Source: an uncultured Clostridium sp.
GTDB lineage: Bacteria > Bacillota_A > Clostridia > TANB77 > CAG-508
DNA length: 8,939 nucleotides
Assembly (NCBI GenBank): GCA_951800935.1
Contig: CATOLW010000035.1
Location: forward strand, 1-8,939
Direction: 5' to 3'
The notes beneath the pieces are model-generated. The model searched no databases and was not told where the DNA came from. It saw nothing but the letters and a program-made list of their open reading frames with translations. Made by a program: the position numbers and the translations under genes. Below are positions 1 to 5,446 of the stretch, piece after piece (position 1 is the first letter of the stretch; each line of letters opens with the position of its first letter).

Positions 1-942
1 GGTGGTTCAATTAGACAGCCAGCTAGTTTTTGTGGAGTTGTAGGATTAAAGCCAACTTATGGATTAGTATCAAGATATGGTTTAGTTGCATTTGCTTCAT
101 CATTAGATCAAATTGGACCAATTACAAAAGACGTAAAAGATAGTGCTTTACTTTTAAATATTATAACAGGGCATGATAAAAAAGATACAACATCAGCCAA
201 CAAAGAAAAAGTAGATTATACAAAAGCACTAAAAAATGATGTAAAAGGATTAAAGATAGGAATACCAAAAGAATTTTTTGGAGAAGGAATCAATGAAGAA
301 GTCAAAGCATCAATACAAACCGTTATAGAAAAGTACAAAGAATTAGGAGCGGAAGTAGAAGAATTTTCATTAGATATTGCACAATATGCATTAGCAACCT
401 ATTATATTATTGCCTGTGCAGAAGCAAGTTCTAATCTAGGAAGATTTGATGGAATTCGATATACCTATCGAACACCAGAATTTAAGAATTTAAAAGAAAT
501 TTATAAAAAATCAAGAAGTGAGGCATTTGGAAAAGAAGTAAAAAGAAGAATTATTTTAGGAACCTATGTATTATCATCTGGCTATTATGATGCATACTAT
601 AAAAAAGCGCAAAAAGTTCGCACATTAGTAATGAATGAATTTCATAAAGCGTTTGAAAAATATGATGTAATTTTAACACCAACATCACCAACCGTGAGTT
701 TTGATATTGGTTCAAAATCGGACAATCCATTAGAAATGTATTTAGCAGATATTTGTACAGTAAGTGTTAATGTAGCAGGTCTTCCAGGAATTTCTATTCC
801 ATGTGGAGTCAACAAAGAAGGAATGCCAATTGGAATGCAACTAATTGGAAATAAATTTGGTGAAGAAACCATATTAAATGCTGCATATACCCTAGAACAA
901 GCTATTCAATTCAGAGAAAATCACAAACCAGAATTTAAGTGA
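1..942 (+). CDS. gatA: Asp-tRNA(Asn)/Glu-tRNA(Gln) amidotransferase subunit A (5'-truncated)
   Basis: This is the C-terminal 313 residues of GatA, the amidase subunit of GatCAB. GatA releases ammonia from glutamine (or asparagine) and passes it to GatB, which amidates misacylated Glu-tRNA(Gln) or Asp-tRNA(Asn). The reading frame is open from base 1. It begins inside the amidase signature with GGSIRQPAS, whose Ser (codon 3, bases 7-9) matches the family's nucleophile. The catalytic Lys and the cis-Ser lie upstream, outside the window. Other family blocks are [21 protein letters not shown], the ILTPTSPT stretch and the [11 protein letters not shown] loop near the C-terminus. The remaining length fits a normal GatA of about 485 residues. 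It ends in TGA, 44 bases before gatB, and is surely co-transcribed with it. gatC is expected upstream but cannot be seen. No frame damage is visible. Confidence 0.97.
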   Translation, partial: GGSIRQPASFCGVVGLKPTYGLVSRYGLVAFASSLDQIGPITKDVKDSALLLNIITGHDKKDTTSANKEKVDYTKALKNDVKGLKIGIPKEFFGEGINEEVKASIQTVIEKYKELGAEVEEFSLDIAQYALATYYIIACAEASSNLGRFDGIRYTYRTPEFKNLKEIYKKSRSEAFGKEVKRRIILGTYVLSSGYYDAYYKKAQKVRTLVMNEFHKAFEKYDVILTPTSPTVSFDIGSKSDNPLEMYLADICTVSVNVAGLPGISIPCGVNKEGMPIGMQLIGNKFGEETILNAAYTLEQAIQFRENHKPEFK

Positions 943-986
943 GACATAGAGGGGCAAGTCTAAAATGTCCCAAAAAGGAGGAAAAA

Positions 987-2426
987 ATGTCAAGAGAAGA
1001 TTATGAAGTAGTAATAGGATTAGAGGTTCATGCAGAGCTTTCTACGAAAACAAAAATATTTTGTTCTTGTCCAACTAAGTTTGGAGCTAAGCCAAATACA
1101 CAAACTTGTCCAATCTGTATGGCTATGCCAGGAACCTTGCCAGTATTGAATGAAAAAGTAGTAGAATATGCAGTAAAAGCAGGACTAGCTACCAATTGTG
1201 AAATTTCAAGAAATAGCAAAAACGATAGAAAAAATTATTTCTATCCAGACTTACCAAAAGCTTATCAAATATCACAATTTGATAAACCACTATGTGAACA
1301 TGGATTTATTGAAATTGAAACTGAAAATGGAAAAAAGAAAATTGGATTAACCAGAATACATATTGAAGAAGATGCTGGAAAACTAAATCACGATGAATTT
1401 GGAGGAGGAAGCTTAGTTGATTTAAACAGAGCAGGAGTTCCTTTGATTGAAATTGTTTCAGAGCCAGATATGCGTAGTAGCGAAGAAGCGGAAAAATATT
1501 TAAGAAAATTAAAATCTATATTAGAATACATTGAGGTATCTGACTGTAAAATGCAAGAAGGTTCTTTAAGAGCAGATGTCAATGTATCAGTCAGAAAAAG
1601 AGGAGATAGCAAACTGGGGACTCGTACAGAAATGAAAAACATGAACTCATTTAGAAGTATTACAAGAGCGATTGAATATGAAGTAGATAGACAAATCGAT
1701 GTTATTGAAGAAGGCGGAAAGATAGAACAAGAAACCTTAAGATGGGATGAAGTATCTGGAAAAACATTTTCCATGAGAGATAAAGAAGATGCACAAGACT
1801 ATCGCTATTTTCCAGACCCAGATTTAGTAGCGATCAAATTATCAGAAGAATATATCCAAAACATAAAAGAAACATTGCCAGAATTACCAGAAAGTAGAAA
1901 ACAAAGATATTTAGAAGAATATCAATTATCAGAAAAAGACGCTAATTTAATTACTTCATCTAAATATTTATCTGATTTATTTGAAGAGGCAATCACAGTA
2001 TGTAACAATCCAAAGGCAGTTAATAACTGGATTATATCAGATATATCAAGAATCTTAAATGAAACCGAAATGGAACCAATCGAAATACCATTCGATAGCA
2101 AACAATTAGGAAAATTAGTTATTTTAATTGATAAAGGAACCATTAGTTCAAGCATTGGTAAAAAAGTATTAACAGAATTATTTGAAAACCCAAGAGATCC
2201 AGAAGAAATTATTAAAGAAAAAGGTTGGATTCAAATATCAGATGAAGGAGCTATCAAAGAAGTTGTATTAAAAATATTAGAAGCAAACCCACAATCAATT
2301 GCAGATTATAAAGCAGGAAAAGATAGAGCTTTAGGATTTTTAGTAGGACAAGCTATGAAAGAAACCAAAGGAAAAGCAAATCCACAAATGTTAAATAAAA
2401 TGTTTTTAGAAGAATTGAATAAATAG
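987..2426 (+). CDS. gatB: Asp-tRNA(Asn)/Glu-tRNA(Gln) amidotransferase subunit B
   Basis: GatB, 479 residues, is the kinase/transamidase subunit. It activates the misacylated tRNA with ATP and amidates it with ammonia channelled from GatA. The N-terminal cradle domain (about 1-290) starts with GLEVHAEL (Glu13 and His15 match family metal/active-site residues). It continues with HIEEDAGK (125-132) and the family signature around LVDLNRAGVPLIEIVSEPD (143-161). Cys26, Cys28, Cys41 and Cys44 form a CxC/CxxC set that probably binds zinc; some GatB proteins lack it. A helical linker and a YqeY-like tRNA-binding tail (about 400-479) follow. I chose ATG 987 because AGGAGG at 976-981 sits 5 bases before it and the protein then begins at the usual place. 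A longer in-frame GTG at 939 would overlap the gatA stop, add 16 unconserved residues and lacks a good ribosome binding site. Confidence 0.97.
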   Translation: MSREDYEVVIGLEVHAELSTKTKIFCSCPTKFGAKPNTQTCPICMAMPGTLPVLNEKVVEYAVKAGLATNCEISRNSKNDRKNYFYPDLPKAYQISQFDKPLCEHGFIEIETENGKKKIGLTRIHIEEDAGKLNHDEFGGGSLVDLNRAGVPLIEIVSEPDMRSSEEAEKYLRKLKSILEYIEVSDCKMQEGSLRADVNVSVRKRGDSKLGTRTEMKNMNSFRSITRAIEYEVDRQIDVIEEGGKIEQETLRWDEVSGKTFSMRDKEDAQDYRYFPDPDLVAIKLSEEYIQNIKETLPELPESRKQRYLEEYQLSEKDANLITSSKYLSDLFEEAITVCNNPKAVNNWIISDISRILNETEMEPIEIPFDSKQLGKLVILIDKGTISSSIGKKVLTELFENPRDPEEIIKEKGWIQISDEGAIKEVVLKILEANPQSIADYKAGKDRALGFLVGQAMKETKGKANPQMLNKMFLEELNK

Positions 2427-2428
2427 AA

Positions 2429-2463
2429 AATGGCTAAAGTGGAACTAATACACTTTAGCCATT
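2429..2463. terminator. Hairpin after gatB, terminator-like
   Basis: A perfect 13-bp inverted repeat (arms 2429-2441 and 2451-2463, 9-base loop) starts two bases after the gatB stop. On the plus strand the 3' side is not followed by a T-run (it reads TAACAGCTTTG), so it is a weak intrinsic terminator or a 3'-end stabilising hairpin for gatAB. Read on the minus strand, the same stem is followed by TTCTATTTATTC, which looks more like a terminator tail. Confidence 0.6.
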
Positions 2464-2485
2464 AACAGCTTTGATTAGCCAAAAG

Positions 2486-2514
2486 TTGACAGACATCGTA
2501 GGATATTGTAAAAT
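2486..2514 (+). promoter_or_regulatory. Sigma-A type promoter upstream of the DUF2442 remnant
   Basis: A perfect -35 TTGACA (2486-2491), a 17-base spacer and a -10 TAAAAT (2509-2514) make a near-consensus housekeeping promoter. The predicted start is near 2521. The only thing downstream on this strand before the terminator at 2735 is the broken DUF2442-like reading frame, so the promoter now appears to serve a remnant gene or a short untranslated RNA. Confidence 0.6.
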
Positions 2515-2567
2515 AGTAAAACATCTATAGCTTTTATTTCTAATAAAATTTAGTCAGTTTATTTTAA

Positions 2568-2732
2568 TTCACAAAATATTCCAATAAAAGATTAAAAATT
2601 TTAAAAGGAGATGCTATACTAAAAGATAGTAAAAAATTTGAAACCGTAAAAGTAGGAGGATTATCAATAGAATGGGAAAATGGAGTAGATATTTGTCCAG
2701 ATGAATTATATTATAATAGTAAAAAAATATAA
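2568..2732 (+). pseudogene. 3' remnant of a DUF2442-like gene
   Basis: The frame is open from 2568 to the TAA at 2730-2732 but has no ATG, GTG or TTG start in frame. From about 2607 it encodes a stretch that resembles, from memory, the C-terminal half of DUF2442 proteins: LKDSKKFETVKV, then IEWENGVDICPDELYYNS, matching the family's pattern of LKD..F..V.V, a W.NG.DI core and PD.LY near the end. DUF2442 proteins are small, of unknown biochemistry, and are often found in pairs with DUF4160 in toxin-antitoxin-like contexts. The N-terminal half cannot be found in any frame of 2464-2600, so the gene looks truncated rather than simply frameshifted. A promoter lies before it and a terminator directly after it, which supports a former independent gene. 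The family assignment rests on about 40 residues. Confidence 0.5.
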
Positions 2733-2734
2733 GA

Positions 2735-2766
2735 CTCACAAACCAAATTGTGAGCCTTTTCATTTT
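2735..2766. terminator. Bidirectional intrinsic terminator
   Basis: CTCACAA (2735-2741) and TTGTGAG (2748-2754) form a 7-bp stem with a 6-base loop. The plus strand continues with CCTTTTCATTTTT. The minus strand continues with TCTTATATTTTTTT. It therefore fits both the DUF2442 remnant transcript (plus) and the small membrane protein gene on the minus strand, which ends at 2805. Confidence 0.65.
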
Positions 2767-2769
2767 TAG

Positions 2770-2802
2770 ATGGTCATGTTGTGCCTGTTCCAGATTGACC
2801 AT
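2770..2802. repeat. Small inverted repeat, unexplained
   Basis: ATGGTCA (2770-2776) and TGACCAT (2796-2802) are perfect inverted arms around a 19-base loop that is more GC-balanced than the surroundings. It sits directly behind the stop of the minus-strand membrane protein gene. There is no T-run on either side, so it is not an intrinsic terminator alone. It may be a 3'-UTR hairpin, or chance. Confidence 0.3.
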
Positions 2803-2804
2803 AG

Positions 2805-3056
2805 CTAAATTAGTTGTTTTTTAATACCATCTACAACAAAACCACAAATAATAAATTCAATCGCAAAGATTAAGCCAATTTTAAATAAATTAATACCTAT
2901 GTAATAAATAAAAGGAGAAGAAAAATCACAAACATAGGTAAATAAAATTAAGCTAGATAAAACACAAACAGCAAAGCAGAATTTTAATCCATAGTTCATA
3001 ATTTTTGAAGTTAGCTTATCTAAATTTTTAAAATTATCTAATATTTTTCTTATCAT
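2805..3056 (-). CDS. Small two-helix membrane protein, unknown function
   Basis: This 83-residue protein has a short charged N-terminus (MIRKILDNFKNLDKLTSKI) and two hydrophobic segments. The first is at about residues 25-45 and includes FCFAVCVLSSLILF. The second is at about 52-76 and includes IGLIFAIEFIICGFVV. It ends in a basic tail, DGIKKQLI. I read it as an integral membrane protein of unknown function; from memory, similar short proteins occur in other Clostridia, but I cannot name a family. The gene is real rather than a chance frame: AGAGGTG lies 4-5 bases before the ATG on the minus strand, the protein has a coherent two-helix layout, and a terminator follows at 2735-2766. It lies downstream of rpsT on the same strand but is separated from it by the rpsT terminator, so it is probably transcribed on its own. 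No convincing -35/-10 pair was found before it. Confidence 0.75.
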   Translation of the reverse strand: MIRKILDNFKNLDKLTSKIMNYGLKFCFAVCVLSSLILFTYVCDFSSPFIYYIGINLFKIGLIFAIEFIICGFVVDGIKKQLI

Positions 3057-3156
3057 ATTACACCTCTACTTAATTTAATAATTATCATAATTAATAGTAA
3101 CATGAAAAAGAAGCAAAAACAATGGTAATTAAAGGCAAGAAGACTTTAAAGAAAAC

Positions 3157-3187
3157 AAAAAAAGAACTTTTAATCAGTTCTTTTTTT
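3157..3187 (-). terminator. rpsT terminator (symmetrical)
   Basis: A perfect 11-bp inverted repeat (3157-3167 and 3177-3187, 9-base loop) has the core GAAC/GTTC. It has an A-run on its left and a T-run on its right, so it reads as an intrinsic terminator on both strands. It lies about 40 bases past the rpsT stop and separates rpsT from the membrane protein gene. Confidence 0.75.
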
Positions 3188-3224
3188 ATAAAAACTATGC
3201 ATAATTTTTATTTTAATTTAGTTT

Positions 3225-3491
3225 TTAGGCCATAGCTGCATTTAATTTTTTAGATAAGCTAGATTTCTTTCTAGCAGCTGTATTTTTAACAATAACACCT
3301 TTTGTACATGCTTGGTCAATTTTTTTTGTAGCTTCAGAAAATAAAACTTTAGCTTCTTCCATGTTTCCATTAGCTACAGCTTCTTCGAATTTTTTAACAG
3401 CTGTTTTATATCCGGATTTAATCATATTATTTCTTAAAGTTTTTTTCTCAATTACTTTAACTCTTTTTTTAGCTGATTTAATGTTTGGCAT
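3225..3491 (-). CDS. rpsT: 30S ribosomal protein bS20
   Basis: bS20, 88 residues, is a primary 16S rRNA-binding protein of the small subunit, made of long basic helices. The N-terminus [13 protein letters not shown] and the C-terminal block [16 protein letters not shown] are the family hallmarks. In many relatives the latter reads GVIHKN.AARKKSRL, so the His and one Arg are replaced by Val and Ser here. The length is normal. A very strong ribosome binding site, GAGGAGGTG (minus strand, 3500-3508), lies 8 bases before the ATG, as expected for a highly expressed ribosomal protein. The gene has its own promoter (3538-3566) and terminator (3157-3187), so it is monocistronic. It is transcribed divergently from rpiB. 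Confidence 0.97.
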   Translation of the reverse strand: MPNIKSAKKRVKVIEKKTLRNNMIKSGYKTAVKKFEEAVANGNMEEAKVLFSEATKKIDQACTKGVIVKNTAARKKSSLSKKLNAAMA

Positions 3492-3537
3492 CTTTTTAGC
3501 ACCTCCTCTTAGTCTATATTACACTATAACATATGAT

Positions 3538-3566
3538 ATTTTAACACATTTTTTCGCAAAAAGCAA
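3538..3566 (-). promoter_or_regulatory. rpsT promoter (extended -10)
   Basis: On the minus strand, TTGCTT (plus-strand positions 3561-3566) is followed by a 17-base spacer and TAAAAT (3538-3543). TGT directly before the -10 makes it an extended -10 element. Transcription should start near 3531, giving a leader of about 40 bases that contains the strong rpsT ribosome binding site. Confidence 0.7.
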
Positions 3567-3585
3567 GTAAAATTCAAAATAATTA

Positions 3586-3614
3586 TTGTAATAGAAAAAA
3601 TTTTATGATATAGT
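3586..3614 (+). promoter_or_regulatory. rpiB-wecA promoter (extended -10)
   Basis: TTGTAA (3586-3591), a 17-base spacer and TATAGT (3609-3614) preceded by TGA form an extended -10 promoter. Its -35 lies only 19 bases from the -35 of the divergent rpsT promoter. Transcription should start near 3621, leaving only about 14 bases of leader before the proposed ATT start of rpiB. Confidence 0.65.
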
Positions 3615-3621
3615 GATAATA

Positions 3622-3630
3622 GAAGGGAAG
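3622..3630 (+). promoter_or_regulatory. Ribosome binding site deciding the rpiB start
   Basis: GAAGGGAAG, containing AAGGGA, ends a few bases before the ATT at 3635, the right distance for initiation there. The frame is closed by TAG at 3620-3622, so any start must lie between 3623 and the conserved DHGG region; no ATG, GTG or TTG exists in that interval in frame. Confidence 0.55.
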
Positions 3631-3634
3631 TGTT

Positions 3635-4084
3635 ATTATCATAGCAATTGGATGTGACCATGGAGGATATCAGTTAAAAGAAGAAATTAAGAAATATTTA
3701 GATGAAAAGCAAATAACATATAAAGACTTAGGCTCTATGAACGAAGAAAGAGTAGACTATCCTAATATTGCAGAAGCAGTAGCAAAAGAAGTACAAAGCA
3801 AAAATTGCGAAAAAGGAATTTTAATTTGTCGTTCTGGAATTGGAATGAGCATAGTAGCAAATAAATTCGAAGGAATTCGTTGTACACTATGCCATGATGA
3901 ATTTACTGCAAAATATGCAAGATTACACAATGACGGAAATATTTTAGCAATTGGAGCAGACACGGTAACAGTAAATGAAGCGATTTGCATTTTAAGAATG
4001 TGGATTGCTACAGAATTTGAAGGTGGAAGACATAGTGAACGTGTAAAATTAATTGAGAAAATAGAAGCTAAAAACATGAAATAG
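3635..4084 (+). CDS. rpiB: Ribose-5-phosphate isomerase B (ATT start)
   Basis: A RpiB/LacAB-family sugar-phosphate isomerase, expected to interconvert ribose 5-phosphate and ribulose 5-phosphate in the non-oxidative pentose phosphate pathway. With ATT 3635 as start it is 149 residues, the normal length, beginning MIIAIGCDHGGY. Cys65 in the ICRSGIGMS loop and His98 in LHND align with the catalytic Cys and His of E. coli RpiB. Asp8-His9 and NKFEGIRC (76-83) also fit. The loop is unusual: most members read CGTG or CGSG, while here it is CRSG. The first in-frame ATG, at 3737, would delete the DHGG substrate-binding segment and cannot be the true start. TAG at 4082-4084 overlaps the AGGAGG of the next gene, so the two are translationally close and probably one operon. 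A LacA/B-like substrate cannot be excluded. Confidence 0.9.
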   Translation: MIIAIGCDHGGYQLKEEIKKYLDEKQITYKDLGSMNEERVDYPNIAEAVAKEVQSKNCEKGILICRSGIGMSIVANKFEGIRCTLCHDEFTAKYARLHNDGNILAIGADTVTVNEAICILRMWIATEFEGGRHSERVKLIEKIEAKNMK

Positions 4085-4096
4085 GAGGCAAAGCTT

Positions 4097-4411
4097 ATGT
4101 GGGGAGATATAGCCATTGCTTTTTTACTAGCTTTTATTGTAACTTTTATGGCAACGCCATATACCATAAAAATAGCTAGAAAAGTAGGAGCAGTCAGCAT
4201 AGAAAAAGACGAAAGAAGAATGCATAAAAAAGCCATGCCTAAATTTGGAGGACCAGCTGTTATCTTAGGATTTATCGTAGCAGTAGGTTATTTGCTAATT
4301 GTAATGAGTTTAGAACACAAAATTAACTTATTTGGTGTAGAACAATATGGAATGAAATTGCTTCGGAATGTTTTTAGGAACAATTGTAATATCAATTTTT
4401 TGTATATTTGA
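4097..4411 (+). CDS. wecA: WecA/TagO-like transferase, N-terminal fragment (frameshifted)
   Basis: The first 89 codons (4097-4363) encode the N-terminus of a polyprenyl-phosphate sugar-1-phosphate transferase of the MraY/WecA/TagO family. There is a first membrane helix (about 3-25), then the cytoplasmic motif [14 protein letters not shown] (RxxH....P..GG, typical of the WecA/TagO branch), then a second helix (about 52-72). After LeuLeu (TTG CTT, 4358-4363) the frame runs into an unrelated tail, [15 protein letters not shown], and stops at 4411. The family sequence resumes in the next frame at GGA 4365, reading [10 protein letters not shown] across the joint, so one extra base lies at about 4361-4364. 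AGGAGG at 4083-4088 is 8 bases before the ATG and overlaps the rpiB stop. Either the gene is broken, the sequence has an error here, or the frame is shifted in translation. Confidence 0.85.
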   Translation: MWGDIAIAFLLAFIVTFMATPYTIKIARKVGAVSIEKDERRMHKKAMPKFGGPAVILGFIVAVGYLLIVMSLEHKINLFGVEQYGMKLLRNVFRNNCNINFLYI

Positions 4412-5333
4412 TGATATTATTACCATAAAACCATTAGTAAAACTATTAGGACAAGTTATAGCAGCAATTGTGGTAGTAGCATTTGGACTAAGAATTGATG
4501 AAATAATGCCAGCTTTTTTACAAACAGAAGAATTAAAAGAACTATTTTCAATTCTTTTAACAATTGGGTGGATTGTAGGAGTAACCAATGCAATTAACCT
4601 AATTGATGGACTAGATGGGTTATCAGCAGGGATTTCAGTAATATCAGCAGTATCTTTGATGATAATATTTGTATTAAATGGTTCACCATTAATTTCTATT
4701 TTATTAATAACAGCTTTGGCAGGAGCATTAGTAGGATTTTTACCATTTAATTTTGCACCAGCTAAAACTTTTATTGGGGATACTGGTTCTAACTTTTTAG
4801 GATTTTCATTATCCATTATCTCTATATTAGGAGTAGCTAAAACTTATACAGCAGCTGTTATTGTCTTACCATTACTAGCTTTAGGCTTACCAATATTTGA
4901 TACGATTTGGGCTATTATTAGAAGATTAATCAAAGGAAAATCCATTAAAGCAATTTTTAGAGCAGACAAAGGACATTTGCATCATTTAATTGTATCAAGA
5001 GGATTTAGCCAAAAACAAGCAGTACTAATTTTATATGGAATTGCAGCTACTTTTGGGTTATTTGCTATTATTATGCTAGAAAGTGGAGTATGGAAAGCGT
5101 TATCATTTTTATTGATGGTAATTGTTGCTTTAGGATTAGGCTATAAAAACTTTCAATCAGATAAGTTTGAATCACAAAGATATGAATGTATACAATGTAA
5201 GTATATTTATAATCCGAAATCTGGTAATGAAAAAGCAGGAGTTAAACCTGGTACAGAATTTGAAGAATTGCCAGACACATGGGTCTGTCCCGTTTGTGGA
5301 GAAGGAAAGGACATGTTTGAAATACATAGATAA
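4368..5333 (+). CDS. wecA: WecA/TagO-like transferase, C-terminal part, with fused rubredoxin domain
   Basis: This frame continues the enzyme begun at 4097; joined at 4364/4365 the protein would be 411 residues. WecA/TagO enzymes transfer a sugar-1-phosphate (usually GlcNAc-1-P from UDP-GlcNAc) to undecaprenyl phosphate, starting wall teichoic acid or other envelope glycans. Motifs, numbered from Met4368: FDD (14-16), the Asp pair of the family; [15 protein letters not shown] (74-88); [10 protein letters not shown] (136-145); and ADKGHLHH (199-206). By eye the joined protein has about 11 membrane helices, like E. coli WecA, which would put the C-terminus in the cytosol. After the last helix and a short linker comes a complete rubredoxin domain (about 270-320): Cys274, Cys277, Cys307 and Cys310 with spacing x2-x29-x2, plus PGT.FE.LPD.WVCP. 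I do not know the acceptor or the exact sugar. ATG 4368 is just the first Met in this frame, not a convincing start. Confidence 0.9.
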   Translation: MFLGTIVISIFCIFDDIITIKPLVKLLGQVIAAIVVVAFGLRIDEIMPAFLQTEELKELFSILLTIGWIVGVTNAINLIDGLDGLSAGISVISAVSLMIIFVLNGSPLISILLITALAGALVGFLPFNFAPAKTFIGDTGSNFLGFSLSIISILGVAKTYTAAVIVLPLLALGLPIFDTIWAIIRRLIKGKSIKAIFRADKGHLHHLIVSRGFSQKQAVLILYGIAATFGLFAIIMLESGVWKALSFLLMVIVALGLGYKNFQSDKFESQRYECIQCKYIYNPKSGNEKAGVKPGTEFEELPDTWVCPVCGEGKDMFEIHR

Positions 5334-5339
5334 TGATAG

Positions 5340-5368
5340 AAAAAGTTACAAATTTTGTAACTTTTTTT
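5340..5368 (+). terminator. Terminator of the rpiB-wecA operon
   Basis: An AAAAAGTTACAA / TTGTAACTTTTT hairpin with a very small loop (centre near 5353) starts 7 bases after the stop and runs into seven T's (5362-5368), a standard intrinsic terminator. It separates this operon from the hslO promoter. Confidence 0.8.
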
Positions 5369-5391
5369 AAAAAAGTAAAAAGAAAAAAATA

Positions 5392-5420
5392 TTGACTTAT
5401 TGATTTAAATTATGTAAAAT
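5392..5420 (+). promoter_or_regulatory. hslO operon promoter
   Basis: TTGACT (5392-5397), a 17-base spacer and TAAAAT (5415-5420) form a strong sigma-A promoter. The start should be near 5427, just ahead of the AAGGAGA ribosome binding site of hslO. No CIRCE-type heat-shock operator is visible near it. Confidence 0.75.
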
Positions 5421-5446
5421 ATAGAAAGTAAAAAGGAGAAGAAAAA

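Noticed and set aside
939..986. GTG start at 939 giving a 495-residue GatB overlapping the gatA stop
   Set aside because: No good ribosome binding site, and the extra 16 residues are not family-like; ATG 987 has AGGAGG at 5 bases.
2614..2802. Minus-strand 62-residue frame
   Set aside because: It lacks a ribosome binding site, runs through the two-way terminator and is antisense to the DUF2442-like remnant, whose sequence is the meaningful one.
3073..3087. Fur-like 15-mer (minus strand TGATAATTATTAAAT) before the small membrane protein gene
   Set aside because: Only about 11 of 14 positions fit the Fur consensus, and such matches are expected by chance in sequence this AT-rich.
3102..3128. 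Short ATG frame encoding MKKKQKQW on the plus strand
   Set aside because: Eight residues, no ribosome binding site and no promoter; most likely chance.
3737..4084. ATG 3737 as start of rpiB (115 residues)
   Set aside because: It removes the conserved AIGCDHGGY segment needed for substrate binding; the frame clearly encodes it upstream.
5167..5370. Plus-strand 67-residue frame overlapping the rubredoxin region
   Set aside because: It is a shifted-frame shadow of the rubredoxin domain and reads through the terminator.
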